Source: Commensalibacter sp963921845
Lineage (GTDB): Bacteria > Pseudomonadota > Alphaproteobacteria > Acetobacterales > Acetobacteraceae
Length of the DNA stretch: 15,099 bases
Assembly: GCF_963921845.1 (NCBI RefSeq)
Contig: NZ_CAWUGZ010000082.1
Span: forward strand, 1-15,099
Direction: 5' to 3'
Part shown: in pieces, positions 6,472-13,973 of the stretch
Numbering within the stretch: position 1 is the stretch's first letter
How the letters are laid out: each line of letters opens with the position of its first letter
Position numbers and translations under genes: made by a program
Notes under the pieces: generated by a model
Seen by the model: the letters and a program-made list of their open reading frames with translations, nothing else
What the model was told of the DNA's origin: nothing
Database searches by the model: none

Positions 6472-7512
6472 ATGAACATTTCGGATTTTGATTTTAACTT
6501 ACCTCAGTCGAGCATAGCACAATACCCTGTCATTCCTAAAGATAACGCAAAACTATTGCGATTAGGCCAACACGGGACTATGCAAGATAAAATTATACGC
6601 AATCTGCCTCAGCTTCTCCGTGAAGGCGACCTCTTGATTGTCAACGATACCAAAGTGATTCCTGGTAAATTACTGGCTAAGAAAGGAAACGCAACGATAG
6701 GCGTTACTTTGGATCAACCCTTACCCAATGAACAGTGGCATGTGATCTTCAAAAACAGTAAACGTTTGAAAATTGGCGATCAACTCCACTTTCTTAATGG
6801 TAAAACGAAGGCCTATGTTACATATCTTGAACAAGATGGCAGTGGCGCTCTAAAATTCAATATTGAGGGTAAAGAATTTGATTATTGGCTTCAGCAAGAA
6901 GGAAAACTGGCTCTTCCTCCTTATATTATAAGGAAAAACGGTCCCTCAGAAGAGGATTGTATCAATTATCATACGATTTTTTCCCACCATCCTGGTGCTG
7001 TGGCGGCCCCAACGGCTGGACTTCATTTCACCGAAGAACTGCTTTCCAATTTGCATGAAAAAGGAATTGAGCGTTTGTCCGTCACCCTACACGTAGGCGC
7101 AGGAACATTTTTACCCATTAAAACCCTCGATCCATCACAACATCATATGCATTCCGAATTTGGCAACTTGTCTTCTGAAGTTGCTGATAAAATTAATAAC
7201 GCTAAAAAAGAAGGGCGACGCATTATTTCTGTCGGCACCACAACGCTTAGGCTTTTGGAAAGTGCCGCCGACGCAAACGGAATTTTACATCCTTTCCATC
7301 AATCCACTTCTATTTTTATCACCCCAGGCTTCCCATTCAAAATTGTTGACGTACTGATGACGAATTTTCATCTTCCACGATCGACGCTGTATATGCTTGT
7401 TTGCGCCTTTGCAGGCACAGAAATTATGAAAAATGCCTATCGACACGCAATTGAAAACCACTATCGCTTTTATTCTTATGGTGATGCGTGTCTTATTGAC
7501 CGATTGCAATAG
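6472..7512 (+). CDS. queA: S-adenosylmethionine:tRNA ribosyltransferase-isomerase QueA
   Basis: QueA converts the preQ1 base at tRNA position 34 to epoxyqueuosine, taking the ribosyl part from S-adenosylmethionine. The N-terminus ISDFDFNLPQSSIAQYPVIPKDNAKLL is the family signature. Further conserved blocks follow in order: DLLIVNDTKVIPGKL (about residues 52-66), HHPGAVAAPTAGLHFTEELL (175-190 region), LHVGAGTFLPI, VGTTTLRLLESAA, and FHLPRSTLYMLVCAFAG near the C-terminus. At 346 residues it is full length. No clear Shine-Dalgarno sequence precedes the ATG; none of the nearby alternatives is better. tgt, which acts one step earlier in the same pathway, follows after 105 bases on the same strand, and the two are probably cotranscribed. 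The genes for preQ1 synthesis are not in this window. Confidence 0.97.
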   Translation: MNISDFDFNLPQSSIAQYPVIPKDNAKLLRLGQHGTMQDKIIRNLPQLLREGDLLIVNDTKVIPGKLLAKKGNATIGVTLDQPLPNEQWHVIFKNSKRLKIGDQLHFLNGKTKAYVTYLEQDGSGALKFNIEGKEFDYWLQQEGKLALPPYIIRKNGPSEEDCINYHTIFSHHPGAVAAPTAGLHFTEELLSNLHEKGIERLSVTLHVGAGTFLPIKTLDPSQHHMHSEFGNLSSEVADKINNAKKEGRRIISVGTTTLRLLESAADANGILHPFHQSTSIFITPGFPFKIVDVLMTNFHLPRSTLYMLVCAFAGTEIMKNAYRHAIENHYRFYSYGDACLIDRLQ

Positions 7513-7549
7513 GTTAGGTATGACGCTGTTACGATAGGATAATCCAATT

Positions 7550-7621
7550 ATGCCATTAACTCTGCGTTTAAATTTACAATCCAATGAAATATTTTTACCG
7601 CTAACTGTAAAGCAGCCATGA
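7550..7621 (+). CDS. Possible 23-codon leader ORF overlapping the tgt start
   Basis: In the queA-tgt gap, an ATG at 7550 opens a frame of 23 codons (starting MPLTLRLNLQ, ending TVKQP) that stops at TGA 7619-7621. The TGA overlaps the tgt ATG (7618-7620) as ATGA, the classical layout for translational coupling. An AGGAT lies about ten bases upstream of its start, whereas tgt has no good Shine-Dalgarno sequence of its own. The peptide is hydrophobic and has no recognised relative. It may be a leader that carries ribosomes onto tgt, a remnant of a lost gene, or chance. Confidence 0.3.
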   Translation: MPLTLRLNLQSNEIFLPLTVKQP

Positions 7622-8757
7622 ACCACACACCCTTCGAATGGAAATTAGAGAACAAAAGCGATAAAGCGCGTGCAGGTACCTTACACACTGCACATGGAAC
7701 GGTGCTGACCCCGACTTTTATGCCTGTAGGAACGGGGGGAACTGTCAAAGCGATGACCATGGATTCAGTACGTTCAACGGGGGCCGGTATCGTTTTAGGC
7801 AATACCTATCATCTTATGCTAAGACCAGGTGCTGAGCTTGTCCACGAGTTAGGAGGGTTGCACCGATTTATGGACTGGTCTGGCCCTATATTAACTGACT
7901 CGGGTGGTTTTCAGGTGATGTCTCTGGGGTCTCTGAGAAAGCTCGATAAAGATGGGGTCACGTTTCGGTCCCACATTGATGGCTCTGTGCATCGACTAAA
8001 TCCTGAAATTTCGACTGAAATACAGTATCTTTTGGATGCAACCATAAGTATGTGCTTTGACGAATGTCCAGCTTTGCCCGCAAGTTATGAGTCTTTAGCC
8101 AACTCCATGCGGCTCTCGATGCGTTGGGCTGAACGATCACGAAATCATTTTAAAAAAAGAGCCGGTTATGGTCAGTTTGGTATTATCCAAGGGGGCATTG
8201 AACCTGACCTTCGTTTTGAAAGCGTTGAAGCATTAAAATCTATAGGCTTCGAAGGATACGCAATTGGAGGGTTGGCGGTTGGAGAACCTCAAGAGCATAT
8301 GTTCAACACGTTGGATTTTCTCACCCCTCTCATGCCAGAAAATAAACCTCGGTACCTTATGGGCGTGGGAACACCTGAAGATCTATTAGGCTCTGTTGAA
8401 CGAGGTATAGATATGTTCGATTGTGTTATGCCTACCCGTGCAGGTCGCACGGGTAGGGCTTATACCAGTCATGGTTTTTTAAATATGAAAAATGCCTGTC
8501 ATACGCGTGACCAAAGCCCTATTGACCCAGAATGCCAATGTCCAGCTTGTAAAAATCATAGCAGAGCCTATATTCACCATCTTTTTAAAAGCAAAGAAAT
8601 CTTAGGAGCAATGTTGCTGACTTGGCATAACCTAACGTATTACCAGCATTTGATGCGACAAATACGTCAAGCAATTGTCGCAAACACATTTAAACAATTT
8701 GCGCTAGATCAACGAAGAAAATGGGCAAAACAAACTTGCTCATCATCCTTAGATTAA
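7618..8757 (+). CDS. tgt: tRNA-guanine transglycosylase Tgt
   Basis: Tgt swaps guanine at the wobble position of GUN-anticodon tRNAs for preQ1, the entry step of queuosine formation. It is a zinc-containing TIM barrel. The catalytic aspartates are visible: D94 in ILTDSGGFQVMSL and D268 in MFDCVMPTRAGRTGRA, the latter in a form usual for Alphaproteobacteria. The zinc site is complete, with C306, C308 and C311 in ECQCPAC and H337 in LLTWHNL, the same spacing as in the Zymomonas enzyme. Substrate-pocket blocks QGGI (191-194) and GYAIGGLAVGE (213-223) are intact. The length of 379 residues is normal. The ATG at 7618 has no obvious Shine-Dalgarno sequence; translation may be coupled to the short ORF ending on it. 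It is convergent with the glycosyltransferase gene, with 26 bases between the stops. Confidence 0.98.
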   Translation: MNHTPFEWKLENKSDKARAGTLHTAHGTVLTPTFMPVGTGGTVKAMTMDSVRSTGAGIVLGNTYHLMLRPGAELVHELGGLHRFMDWSGPILTDSGGFQVMSLGSLRKLDKDGVTFRSHIDGSVHRLNPEISTEIQYLLDATISMCFDECPALPASYESLANSMRLSMRWAERSRNHFKKRAGYGQFGIIQGGIEPDLRFESVEALKSIGFEGYAIGGLAVGEPQEHMFNTLDFLTPLMPENKPRYLMGVGTPEDLLGSVERGIDMFDCVMPTRAGRTGRAYTSHGFLNMKNACHTRDQSPIDPECQCPACKNHSRAYIHHLFKSKEILGAMLLTWHNLTYYQHLMRQIRQAIVANTFKQFALDQRRKWAKQTCSSSLD

Positions 8758-8782
8758 TTTACGTTTGATTTAAACGCGTAAA
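8758..8782. terminator. Possible hairpin between convergent tgt and glycosyltransferase genes
   Basis: TTTACG plus TTT (8758-8766) can pair with AAA plus CGTAAA (8772-8782) with a two-base bulge, around GATTT. It lies exactly between the two convergent stop codons. There is no clear T-run after it on either strand, so termination activity is doubtful. Confidence 0.3.
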
Positions 8783-8783
8783 A

Positions 8784-11198
8784 TTATTTAGCCATTATCG
8801 TTTTCGCTTTTCTTACAAGTTTCCACAACAAACGACGCACAATTCGCTTAGGTTGTCGTGACAAAATCAAATCAACTTTACTGTTTAATACGTTAAATCG
8901 ATCATGCGCCCATCCCGCTCTTTCCTCTGACAAAATCAAATCTACTTTACTATTTAATACGTTAAATCGATCATGCGCCCATCCCTCTTTTTGCTGAGAA
9001 AATAAATGATCCAAATTTTGTTTAATGGTAATTAATTCTCTGCCAATCACTTCTTTACTTTGATCAAAAAGTAGAGATTCCAAATATCTATTGCGTGATA
9101 GTAAAGTATGGAGCAAACCTAAAGCGTAAGGAGTTTTATGTTCAGGATCCATATAAGGTCGATAGCTTCTAAAATTATTTTTATCTGCATTCCCGCTTAA
9201 AAACATGCCTTCATTTAGACAACGATAATAAAACAGCGACTCAGGAACCACTTGCAACTCGTATCCCTTAAGAACAGCTTTAGCAAAAAATTCCCAATCC
9301 TCATGACCCAATCCGTAATCTTCCGTAAATCCCCCAAGCTCATCAAACACTTTTTTTCGAATTAAAGCGTTGGCATCTCCAAAACAATTAAAAAAAGCCC
9401 CTATGTTCGGATCCCCTCCTAAAGGAAGCCAATAATACGGTTTAATACTGTTTGCTATAGGATAAAGTTCATCACAAAATACATGAGAGGGGGTTGTTAA
9501 TATGTCCGCTTCAGTTTGCGTTGCTACTTTTGCAAATGTATCCAGTTCGTTAGGTTTTGCAACGTTATCATCATCCATAAACAAAAGATAATCGCCAGAT
9601 GCATGGCGGGCGGCTAAATTACGGGCAGCCCCTAAATAATTGTTTGAACTTTTAATAATTTTCCAGTTTTTTTGTTGAAAGTAAGGACTTATCAATTCTA
9701 TATATCGTTTTGATTCATCATCATCACTTCCATCATCGACCAATATCACCTCAAAATTATCATAAGTTTGTTCATCAAGGGAGAAAATTGCTTGTTGAAG
9801 TAATTTGGGTCGATTGTAATGAACCAAACACACACTGATTTTAGGGTTTTTTTCTAAATTTAAGCGTTTATCAACTTTTTCCTCAATCGTTTCCGAATTG
9901 TTGAGTACTGTAACCCATTGTTCATGAATAACAGAAGGGGGTTGCTTCAACTGACATGCAACGGTTCGTTGAATAATCCTTTTAGATAATGTTGTATACA
10001 ACTCGATGGGATTAAGTTTAAATAATAATTCATCCACATGTTCGCTGGCAATAAGTTCAGCAATACCACCGGTACGTGAAGCAATAAAATTGATGTTTTC
10101 AATCAAACATTCATAAACGGTGTAAGGGGAATTTTCAACTAAAGACGGAATAATAGCTAATACATTGGGTCTTTTTAAATAATTATTTGCCTCAGTCCGA
10201 TTCATATCAGAAAGAATTTTTATTTTTTTCAGCAAAGATGGGGTTGGTTGTTTTTCTGAAAAATTCGGTTGTTTAGCTATAGACAGATTTGGGGGATAAT
10301 TCTCTGTTTTATCCCATTTTTCCAATATTTTATGTATTTTTTGGGAAATATACTCTTCTGAACTCATCCCATGAATTCGTACACTTTTACCTAGAAAAGT
10401 AATATATGATATAATTTTAAGTTGATCTGGAGTTAAATATTCAAGCGCTTTTAGAAAAACATCAAGTCCTTTACGCGTTTCCAATCGTCCAAAAAAAACA
10501 ATTTCCGTTAAGTCATCCTCTGTTTTTTTAGATAACAGTTTTGTTTTCTCGTTCGAATGATTTTCTAGTAATAAACTTTTTTCTATAGAATAGGGTTCGC
10601 AATTTAGTAAAACGGAATGATTTTCCGGCAATTTCCATTTTTTTTCAATCATCCAATTTAATAAATATTGAGAAGGACTTATTATTTCGTTTGCTAATTC
10701 AACAGTCTTTTTCTCCATAAAATAAAGTTCAAGATTGTCTTGGCTATATGGCAGATTATAACTTCCTTCGTCCGCCCACAAAGTCGACCCGTGCGTATTA
10801 ATGATAAATTTAGCGCGATCAAAAAATAACCCTTGATGCTGGGCTAATAAACTGTAATAGAGATCGGCACGCCATTCGCAGCCAATAATCACATCAAACC
10901 ATGGATTTTTTTTTAACCACGTGTATACGCTGTAACTCCTTTGTCTAAAAAAAGGAGTAGCAGAAAACATTTCTTGTTCGAACGGCAAAACAATAAAATT
11001 TATGTCATTTTTTTTATAGATACTTTGCCAATAATTCAAAGATTTGTTTTTATCTTCAGAATTATCATTCGTATACAAAATTGTAACTTTGTGGCCTGCA
11101 TTTACACATTGAAATGCTAACGCAGTAAAAGCAGTCCCAATCCCTCCATTTTTAATAGGTCCCTCTATATCAGGAGTAACGATTAAAATATTTTTCAT
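8784..11198 (-). CDS. Two-domain glycosyltransferase (GT4-like plus GT2-like)
   Basis: This 804-residue cytoplasmic protein joins two glycosyltransferase modules. Residues 1 to about 440 form a GT-B, GT4-type domain: a Rossmann start with GGIG (18-21), FFGRLETRKGLDVFLKAL (235-252) and the E-x7-E motif (E355 and E363) in LVENSPYTVYECL. Residues about 452-670 form a GT-A, GT2-type domain: SVCLVHYNRPKLLQQAI, ILVDDGSDDD, MDDDN with the metal-binding aspartates (542-544) and GHEDWEFF (631-638). Both sites look intact, so two sugars may be added in sequence. The C-terminal part has a helical region, two identical 19-residue copies of a GWAHDRF motif (739-757, 762-780) and a basic tail KRIVRRLLWKLVRKAK that could touch the membrane. 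Acceptor and sugars are unknown. The upstream DNA is very AT-rich without a Shine-Dalgarno sequence. It is divergent from a pyruvyl transferase-like gene, which suggests surface polysaccharide work. Confidence 0.9.
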   Translation of the reverse strand: MKNILIVTPDIEGPIKNGGIGTAFTALAFQCVNAGHKVTILYTNDNSEDKNKSLNYWQSIYKKNDINFIVLPFEQEMFSATPFFRQRSYSVYTWLKKNPWFDVIIGCEWRADLYYSLLAQHQGLFFDRAKFIINTHGSTLWADEGSYNLPYSQDNLELYFMEKKTVELANEIISPSQYLLNWMIEKKWKLPENHSVLLNCEPYSIEKSLLLENHSNEKTKLLSKKTEDDLTEIVFFGRLETRKGLDVFLKALEYLTPDQLKIISYITFLGKSVRIHGMSSEEYISQKIHKILEKWDKTENYPPNLSIAKQPNFSEKQPTPSLLKKIKILSDMNRTEANNYLKRPNVLAIIPSLVENSPYTVYECLIENINFIASRTGGIAELIASEHVDELLFKLNPIELYTTLSKRIIQRTVACQLKQPPSVIHEQWVTVLNNSETIEEKVDKRLNLEKNPKISVCLVHYNRPKLLQQAIFSLDEQTYDNFEVILVDDGSDDDESKRYIELISPYFQQKNWKIIKSSNNYLGAARNLAARHASGDYLLFMDDDNVAKPNELDTFAKVATQTEADILTTPSHVFCDELYPIANSIKPYYWLPLGGDPNIGAFFNCFGDANALIRKKVFDELGGFTEDYGLGHEDWEFFAKAVLKGYELQVVPESLFYYRCLNEGMFLSGNADKNNFRSYRPYMDPEHKTPYALGLLHTLLSRNRYLESLLFDQSKEVIGRELITIKQNLDHLFSQQKEGWAHDRFNVLNSKVDLILSEERAGWAHDRFNVLNSKVDLILSRQPKRIVRRLLWKLVRKAKTIMAK
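8859..8985. repeat. Tandem 69-bp-period repeat inside the glycosyltransferase 3' end
   Basis: Two 58-base copies, 8859-8916 and 8928-8985, are 69 bases apart and differ at two positions by direct comparison. In the minus-strand protein each copy gives GWAHDRFNVLNSKVDLILS; both base differences are silent. The period of 23 codons keeps the frame. Confidence 0.95.
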
Positions 11199-11299
11199 TT
11201 ATTTAAATTTTAATTATATAATTAACTATTCATTATCAATTGGTTTACTATAATGGTTTAAAAACAGTTTTAAAATAAGAACAAAAAGATAGTACAAAT
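11199..11299. promoter_or_regulatory. Divergent promoter region of the glycosyltransferase and pyruvyl transferase-like genes
   Basis: The 101-base spacer is very AT-rich. Minus strand, for the glycosyltransferase: TTGATA (11239-11234) and TATAAT (11218-11213), but only 15 bases apart, so suboptimal. Plus strand: a perfect TATAAT at 11249-11254 without a clear -35 box. Neither start codon has a strong ribosome-binding site. Confidence 0.4.
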
Positions 11300-12100
11300 A
11301 TGTTGTGTAATACCAATTTAATTGATTTGATGCATAAACTTCGTCTAAATTATCAGTTTATTTATAAATCAAATCCGGGCAATGCTGGCGATAGCGCTAT
11401 TGCGGCTTCAACTTATGATTTTTTTAAAAAAAATTCTATAAATTATAAATTTTGGAATAATAATAACCACTATGATATCGCATCCTCTATTGCGATATAT
11501 GCAGGCGGTGGTAATCTGATTGAAAAATTATATTCCGATTGTGCTAATTTTATTGAAAAAAATAGCAAACATTTCGCTAAAATAATTTTATTTCCTGCAA
11601 CGATTAGAGGATACAAAGACCTTTTACTACGTCATAAAGCTAAACTCATTGTATGTTGTAGAGAACAAAAAAGCTTTGATTACCTTCGCAATCTTGATTT
11701 TACGGTTAATGAAAATGTCTTTTTAACACACGATATGGCTTTTACGTTGAATATCGACGATTACGTTCAATTAAAACCCCCTTTATTTGATACCGTTAGT
11801 TGCTTTAGAACCGATGATGAATCTTTAAAAAAACTTGTTCCACCTAACAATCATGACATATCGCTAAGCTGGAACGGTGATTTTTGGGATAATAGAGATT
11901 TAGCACATTTTTCAACCGCGTCGTTAATCAGTTTTTTACAACGGTACAAAAGTCTTGATACGGATCGACTTCATATTGCTATATTAGGGTCTTTAATTGG
12001 AATGAACGTACGGTTTTACCCTAATTCCTATTATAAAAATGAAGCTGTTTTTGATCACTCTATTTGTAATCAATTTCCCAATACTATTTTCATAAAATAA
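11300..12100 (+). CDS. Polysaccharide pyruvyl transferase family protein
   Basis: Family members transfer a pyruvyl group from phosphoenolpyruvate to a sugar of a surface polysaccharide, though many homologues are uncharacterised and some act as other glycosyltransferases. Evidence is the N-terminal NPGNAGDSAIAAS (25-37), followed by YAGGGNLIEKLY (67-78), IILFPATI (95-102), the block AKLIVCCREQKSFDYL (114-129), THDMAF (143-148) and the C-terminal block TDRLHIAILGSLIG, RFYPNSYYKNEAVFDHS (221-254), all in the order expected. At 266 residues it is short for the family but has both ends. The ATG at 11300 is used; an ATG at 11330 is possible, since the first ten residues are unremarkable and the upstream AAGATAG is a weak ribosome-binding site. 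Its divergent neighbour is a double glycosyltransferase. No exopolysaccharide cluster surrounds them here. Confidence 0.8.
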   Translation: MLCNTNLIDLMHKLRLNYQFIYKSNPGNAGDSAIAASTYDFFKKNSINYKFWNNNNHYDIASSIAIYAGGGNLIEKLYSDCANFIEKNSKHFAKIILFPATIRGYKDLLLRHKAKLIVCCREQKSFDYLRNLDFTVNENVFLTHDMAFTLNIDDYVQLKPPLFDTVSCFRTDDESLKKLVPPNNHDISLSWNGDFWDNRDLAHFSTASLISFLQRYKSLDTDRLHIAILGSLIGMNVRFYPNSYYKNEAVFDHSICNQFPNTIFIK

Positions 12101-12195
12101 TGGCAATAACGTTCAAATGTAATGTTGTTATCCATTGTATCTTATCTTTTAAAACAAACTATTTTTTTGAGTTAACTCCTTAAACTCGCTGTGTA

Positions 12196-12765
12196 CTACT
12201 TTATTTTAGCCAAAAAATAATTTAGTACCTGTGTATTGTTGGTTAATTCAGGATGAAACGCGCAAGCCAGCATATTTCCTTGCTCAACCATAACAATTTT
12301 GTTGTCAAACTGGGCAAGGATCTCAACATCCGCCCCTGCGGAAACAACATAAGGTGCACGGATAAATACAGTGGGGATGGATTGACCAACATGGTTGATG
12401 TCTAAATTCACCTCAAAACTGTCAATTTGTCTACCAAAACCATTACGTGTTACGGCAATGTCCATTAACGCCAGTGGCTTTAACCTTTCAGCATTATCGG
12501 TGATGGAAGATGCACATAAAATCATACCTGCACACGTACCGAATACAGGGAACCGATGCGCAAATTCTTTTATAGGGTCGTATAGATTGACTTCTTGTAT
12601 TAAGCGACTGATGGACGTGGATTCACCACCCGGTATAATTAATCCATTAACCGAATTCAAATCGCTAATGGATTTAATAGCAATCGCTTCGGTGCCTAAT
12701 CTTTGTAAGCTTTTAATATGTTCGCTAACTGCCCCTTGTAGAGCCAAAACACCCACTTTTCTCAT
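12196..12765 (-). CDS. pdxT: PLP synthase glutaminase subunit PdxT
   Basis: PdxT hydrolyses glutamine and channels ammonia to PdxS, which builds pyridoxal 5'-phosphate without deoxyxylulose 5-phosphate. It is a class I glutamine amidotransferase with a complete catalytic triad: nucleophile C78 in VFGTCAGM, H171 and E173 in AFHPEL. GVLALQGAVSEH at the start and IIPGGEST (43-50), the oxyanion strand, are diagnostic, and RNGFGRQIDSFE (107-118) is the conserved interface segment. At 189 residues the length is usual. It starts one base after the pdxS stop, which shows tight operon coupling; the ribosome-binding site (AGAAG) lies inside pdxS. No terminator is obvious in the 95 bases between it and the convergent pyruvyl transferase-like gene; a 10-bp palindrome GAGTTAACTC lies at 12168-12177. 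Confidence 0.97.
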   Translation of the reverse strand: MRKVGVLALQGAVSEHIKSLQRLGTEAIAIKSISDLNSVNGLIIPGGESTSISRLIQEVNLYDPIKEFAHRFPVFGTCAGMILCASSITDNAERLKPLALMDIAVTRNGFGRQIDSFEVNLDINHVGQSIPTVFIRAPYVVSAGADVEILAQFDNKIVMVEQGNMLACAFHPELTNNTQVLNYFLAKIK

Positions 12766-12766
12766 G

Positions 12767-13654
12767 TTACGAGCTTCTATCTTGCATACGGTCTGTACTT
12801 GATAAATTTTTGATCTCTATCCCTTTCATCGGTATCCCTAACCCTTTTGATAATTCCACTAAACGTGCGTAATCTTCGTAATAAGTGGTGGCTTGCACAA
12901 TAGAACGAGCAAATTTCTCAGGGTTTTCTGATTTGAATATTCCGGAACCGACAAACACACCGTCTGCCCCCAAAGCCATCATTAAGGCCGCATCCGCTGG
13001 CGTGGCAATACCGCCCGCAGCAAAATTGACAACGGGTAATTGACCTAATTCTTTTACTTGCTTGACCAATTCATAAGGGGCACCAATATCACGCGCAAAT
13101 GCCATTAACTCATCGTCTTTTTTTCCAATTACCACGTAAATCTCGGACTGGACCTTGCGCATGTGCCGAACGGCTTCAACGATATTTCCCGTCCCAGGCT
13201 CGCCTTTTGTACGAAGCATCGAAGCCCCCTCACCAATGCGTCGCAATGCTTCCCCCAAATCGCGACAACCACAAACAAAAGGTACGGTATATTGACTTTT
13301 AAGCAAATGAAACTCTTCGTCGGCGGGGGTAAGCACTTCACTCTCATCAATATAATCTACCCCCATCGCTTCGAGAATTCTTGCTTCGGCAATATGACCA
13401 ATACGTGCTTTGGCCATCACCGGTATGGTTACCGCGTTCATAACTTCTTCAACAATTTTTGGGTCTGCCATACGTGCGACACCCCCTGCAGCACGAATAT
13501 CTGAAGGCACCCTTTCCAACGCCATAACAGCAACTGCACCCGCAGCCTCTGCAATCTTTGCTTGCTCGGCATTGACAACGTCCATAATGACACCGCCCTT
13601 TTGCATTAATGCCATACCGCGCTTCACGGTTTCAGAACCAATTTTCTTTTCCAT
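12767..13654 (-). CDS. pdxS: PLP synthase subunit PdxS
   Basis: PdxS condenses ribose 5-phosphate, glyceraldehyde 3-phosphate and ammonia from PdxT into pyridoxal 5'-phosphate; it forms a dodecamer of TIM barrels in the cytosol. The catalytic residues are all visible: D25 in GGVIMDVV, K82 in IPVMAKARIGH and K150 in MLRTKGEPGTGN, equivalent to D24, K81 and K149 of the Bacillus enzyme. The phosphate-binding NFAAGGIATPADAA and GADGVFVGSGIFKS segments are intact. The 295 residues match the family. The ATG has AAAGGA six bases upstream. A good promoter and a direct repeat lie in front. Most Alphaproteobacteria are understood to use the PdxA/PdxJ route, so the presence of this operon is notable. 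Its base composition looks by eye richer in G and C than the neighbouring polysaccharide genes. Confidence 0.98.
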   Translation of the reverse strand: MEKKIGSETVKRGMALMQKGGVIMDVVNAEQAKIAEAAGAVAVMALERVPSDIRAAGGVARMADPKIVEEVMNAVTIPVMAKARIGHIAEARILEAMGVDYIDESEVLTPADEEFHLLKSQYTVPFVCGCRDLGEALRRIGEGASMLRTKGEPGTGNIVEAVRHMRKVQSEIYVVIGKKDDELMAFARDIGAPYELVKQVKELGQLPVVNFAAGGIATPADAALMMALGADGVFVGSGIFKSENPEKFARSIVQATTYYEDYARLVELSKGLGIPMKGIEIKNLSSTDRMQDRSS

Positions 13655-13713
13655 AATAAATCCTTTAACTAAGCGTATGGTGGAAGTATGCCTTACCCTT
13701 TAAAAAATAGAAA

Positions 13714-13746
13714 CATCCAATTGGACTGTAATTCTACCATCCAATT
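13714..13746. repeat. Direct repeat CATCCAATT at the pdxS transcription start
   Basis: CATCCAATT occurs at 13714-13722 and 13738-13746, with starts 24 bases apart, on the same strand. The pair lies immediately downstream of the predicted -10 box, where bound protein would block the start. The first copy also forms the palindrome CCAATTGG. MocR-type PdxR regulators of pdxST in other bacteria are known to use direct repeats, but no pdxR gene is in this window, so the link is inference. Confidence 0.45.
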
Positions 13747-13749
13747 CAC

Positions 13750-13778
13750 TATATAATATTTAACCCATTCTTTATCAA
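13750..13778 (-). promoter_or_regulatory. Predicted promoter of the pdxS-pdxT operon
   Basis: On the minus strand, TTGATA (13778-13773, five of six matching TTGACA) and TATATA (13755-13750, four of six) are separated by 17 bases. Transcription would start near 13743, giving a leader of about 90 bases. Confidence 0.5.
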
Positions 13779-13854
13779 ATAGAATTATGATGTGAATTTT
13801 ACCGCATACTTCAACAAAACCTTTATTTAAAAAATTATTGATCTTGTTGAGTAA

Positions 13855-13920
13855 ACCGTTGTAACGGAGCAGCTTACAGCGGGTGAAAGACTCCCCTCAG
13901 AAAGGTAACTGAGTTTAATG
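13855..13920 (+). mobile_element. Possible group II intron fragment (domain I-like)
   Basis: The stretch has the look of group II intron domain I: an AACGGAGCAGCTTACAGC part, then GGGTGAAAGACTCCC (13879-13893), then a hairpin CTCAG/CTGAG around AAAGGTAA (13895-13912) and GTTTAATG. The GGTGAAAG motif with flanking complementary G and C runs, followed by GAAAGGTAAC, recurs in bacterial group II introns. No intron ends, domain V or intact reverse transcriptase are visible near it, so it would be a fragment. It rests on memory of the motif. Confidence 0.3.
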
Positions 13921-13973
13921 CTCAATGTAATAAACCCTTTTACGATAATAAGATCCCTAAACGAACTTCATGA

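Noticed and set aside
7285..7802. Minus-strand frames opposite the queA-tgt junction
   Set aside because: They lie opposite conserved coding sequence of queA and tgt and show no family signature.
12395..12802. Plus-strand frame of 135 codons opposite pdxT
   Set aside because: It is antisense to pdxT, whose catalytic triad is intact, and has no ribosome-binding site or recognisable domain.
13099..13703. Several plus-strand frames opposite pdxS
   Set aside because: They are antisense shadows of a strongly conserved gene and have no family features.
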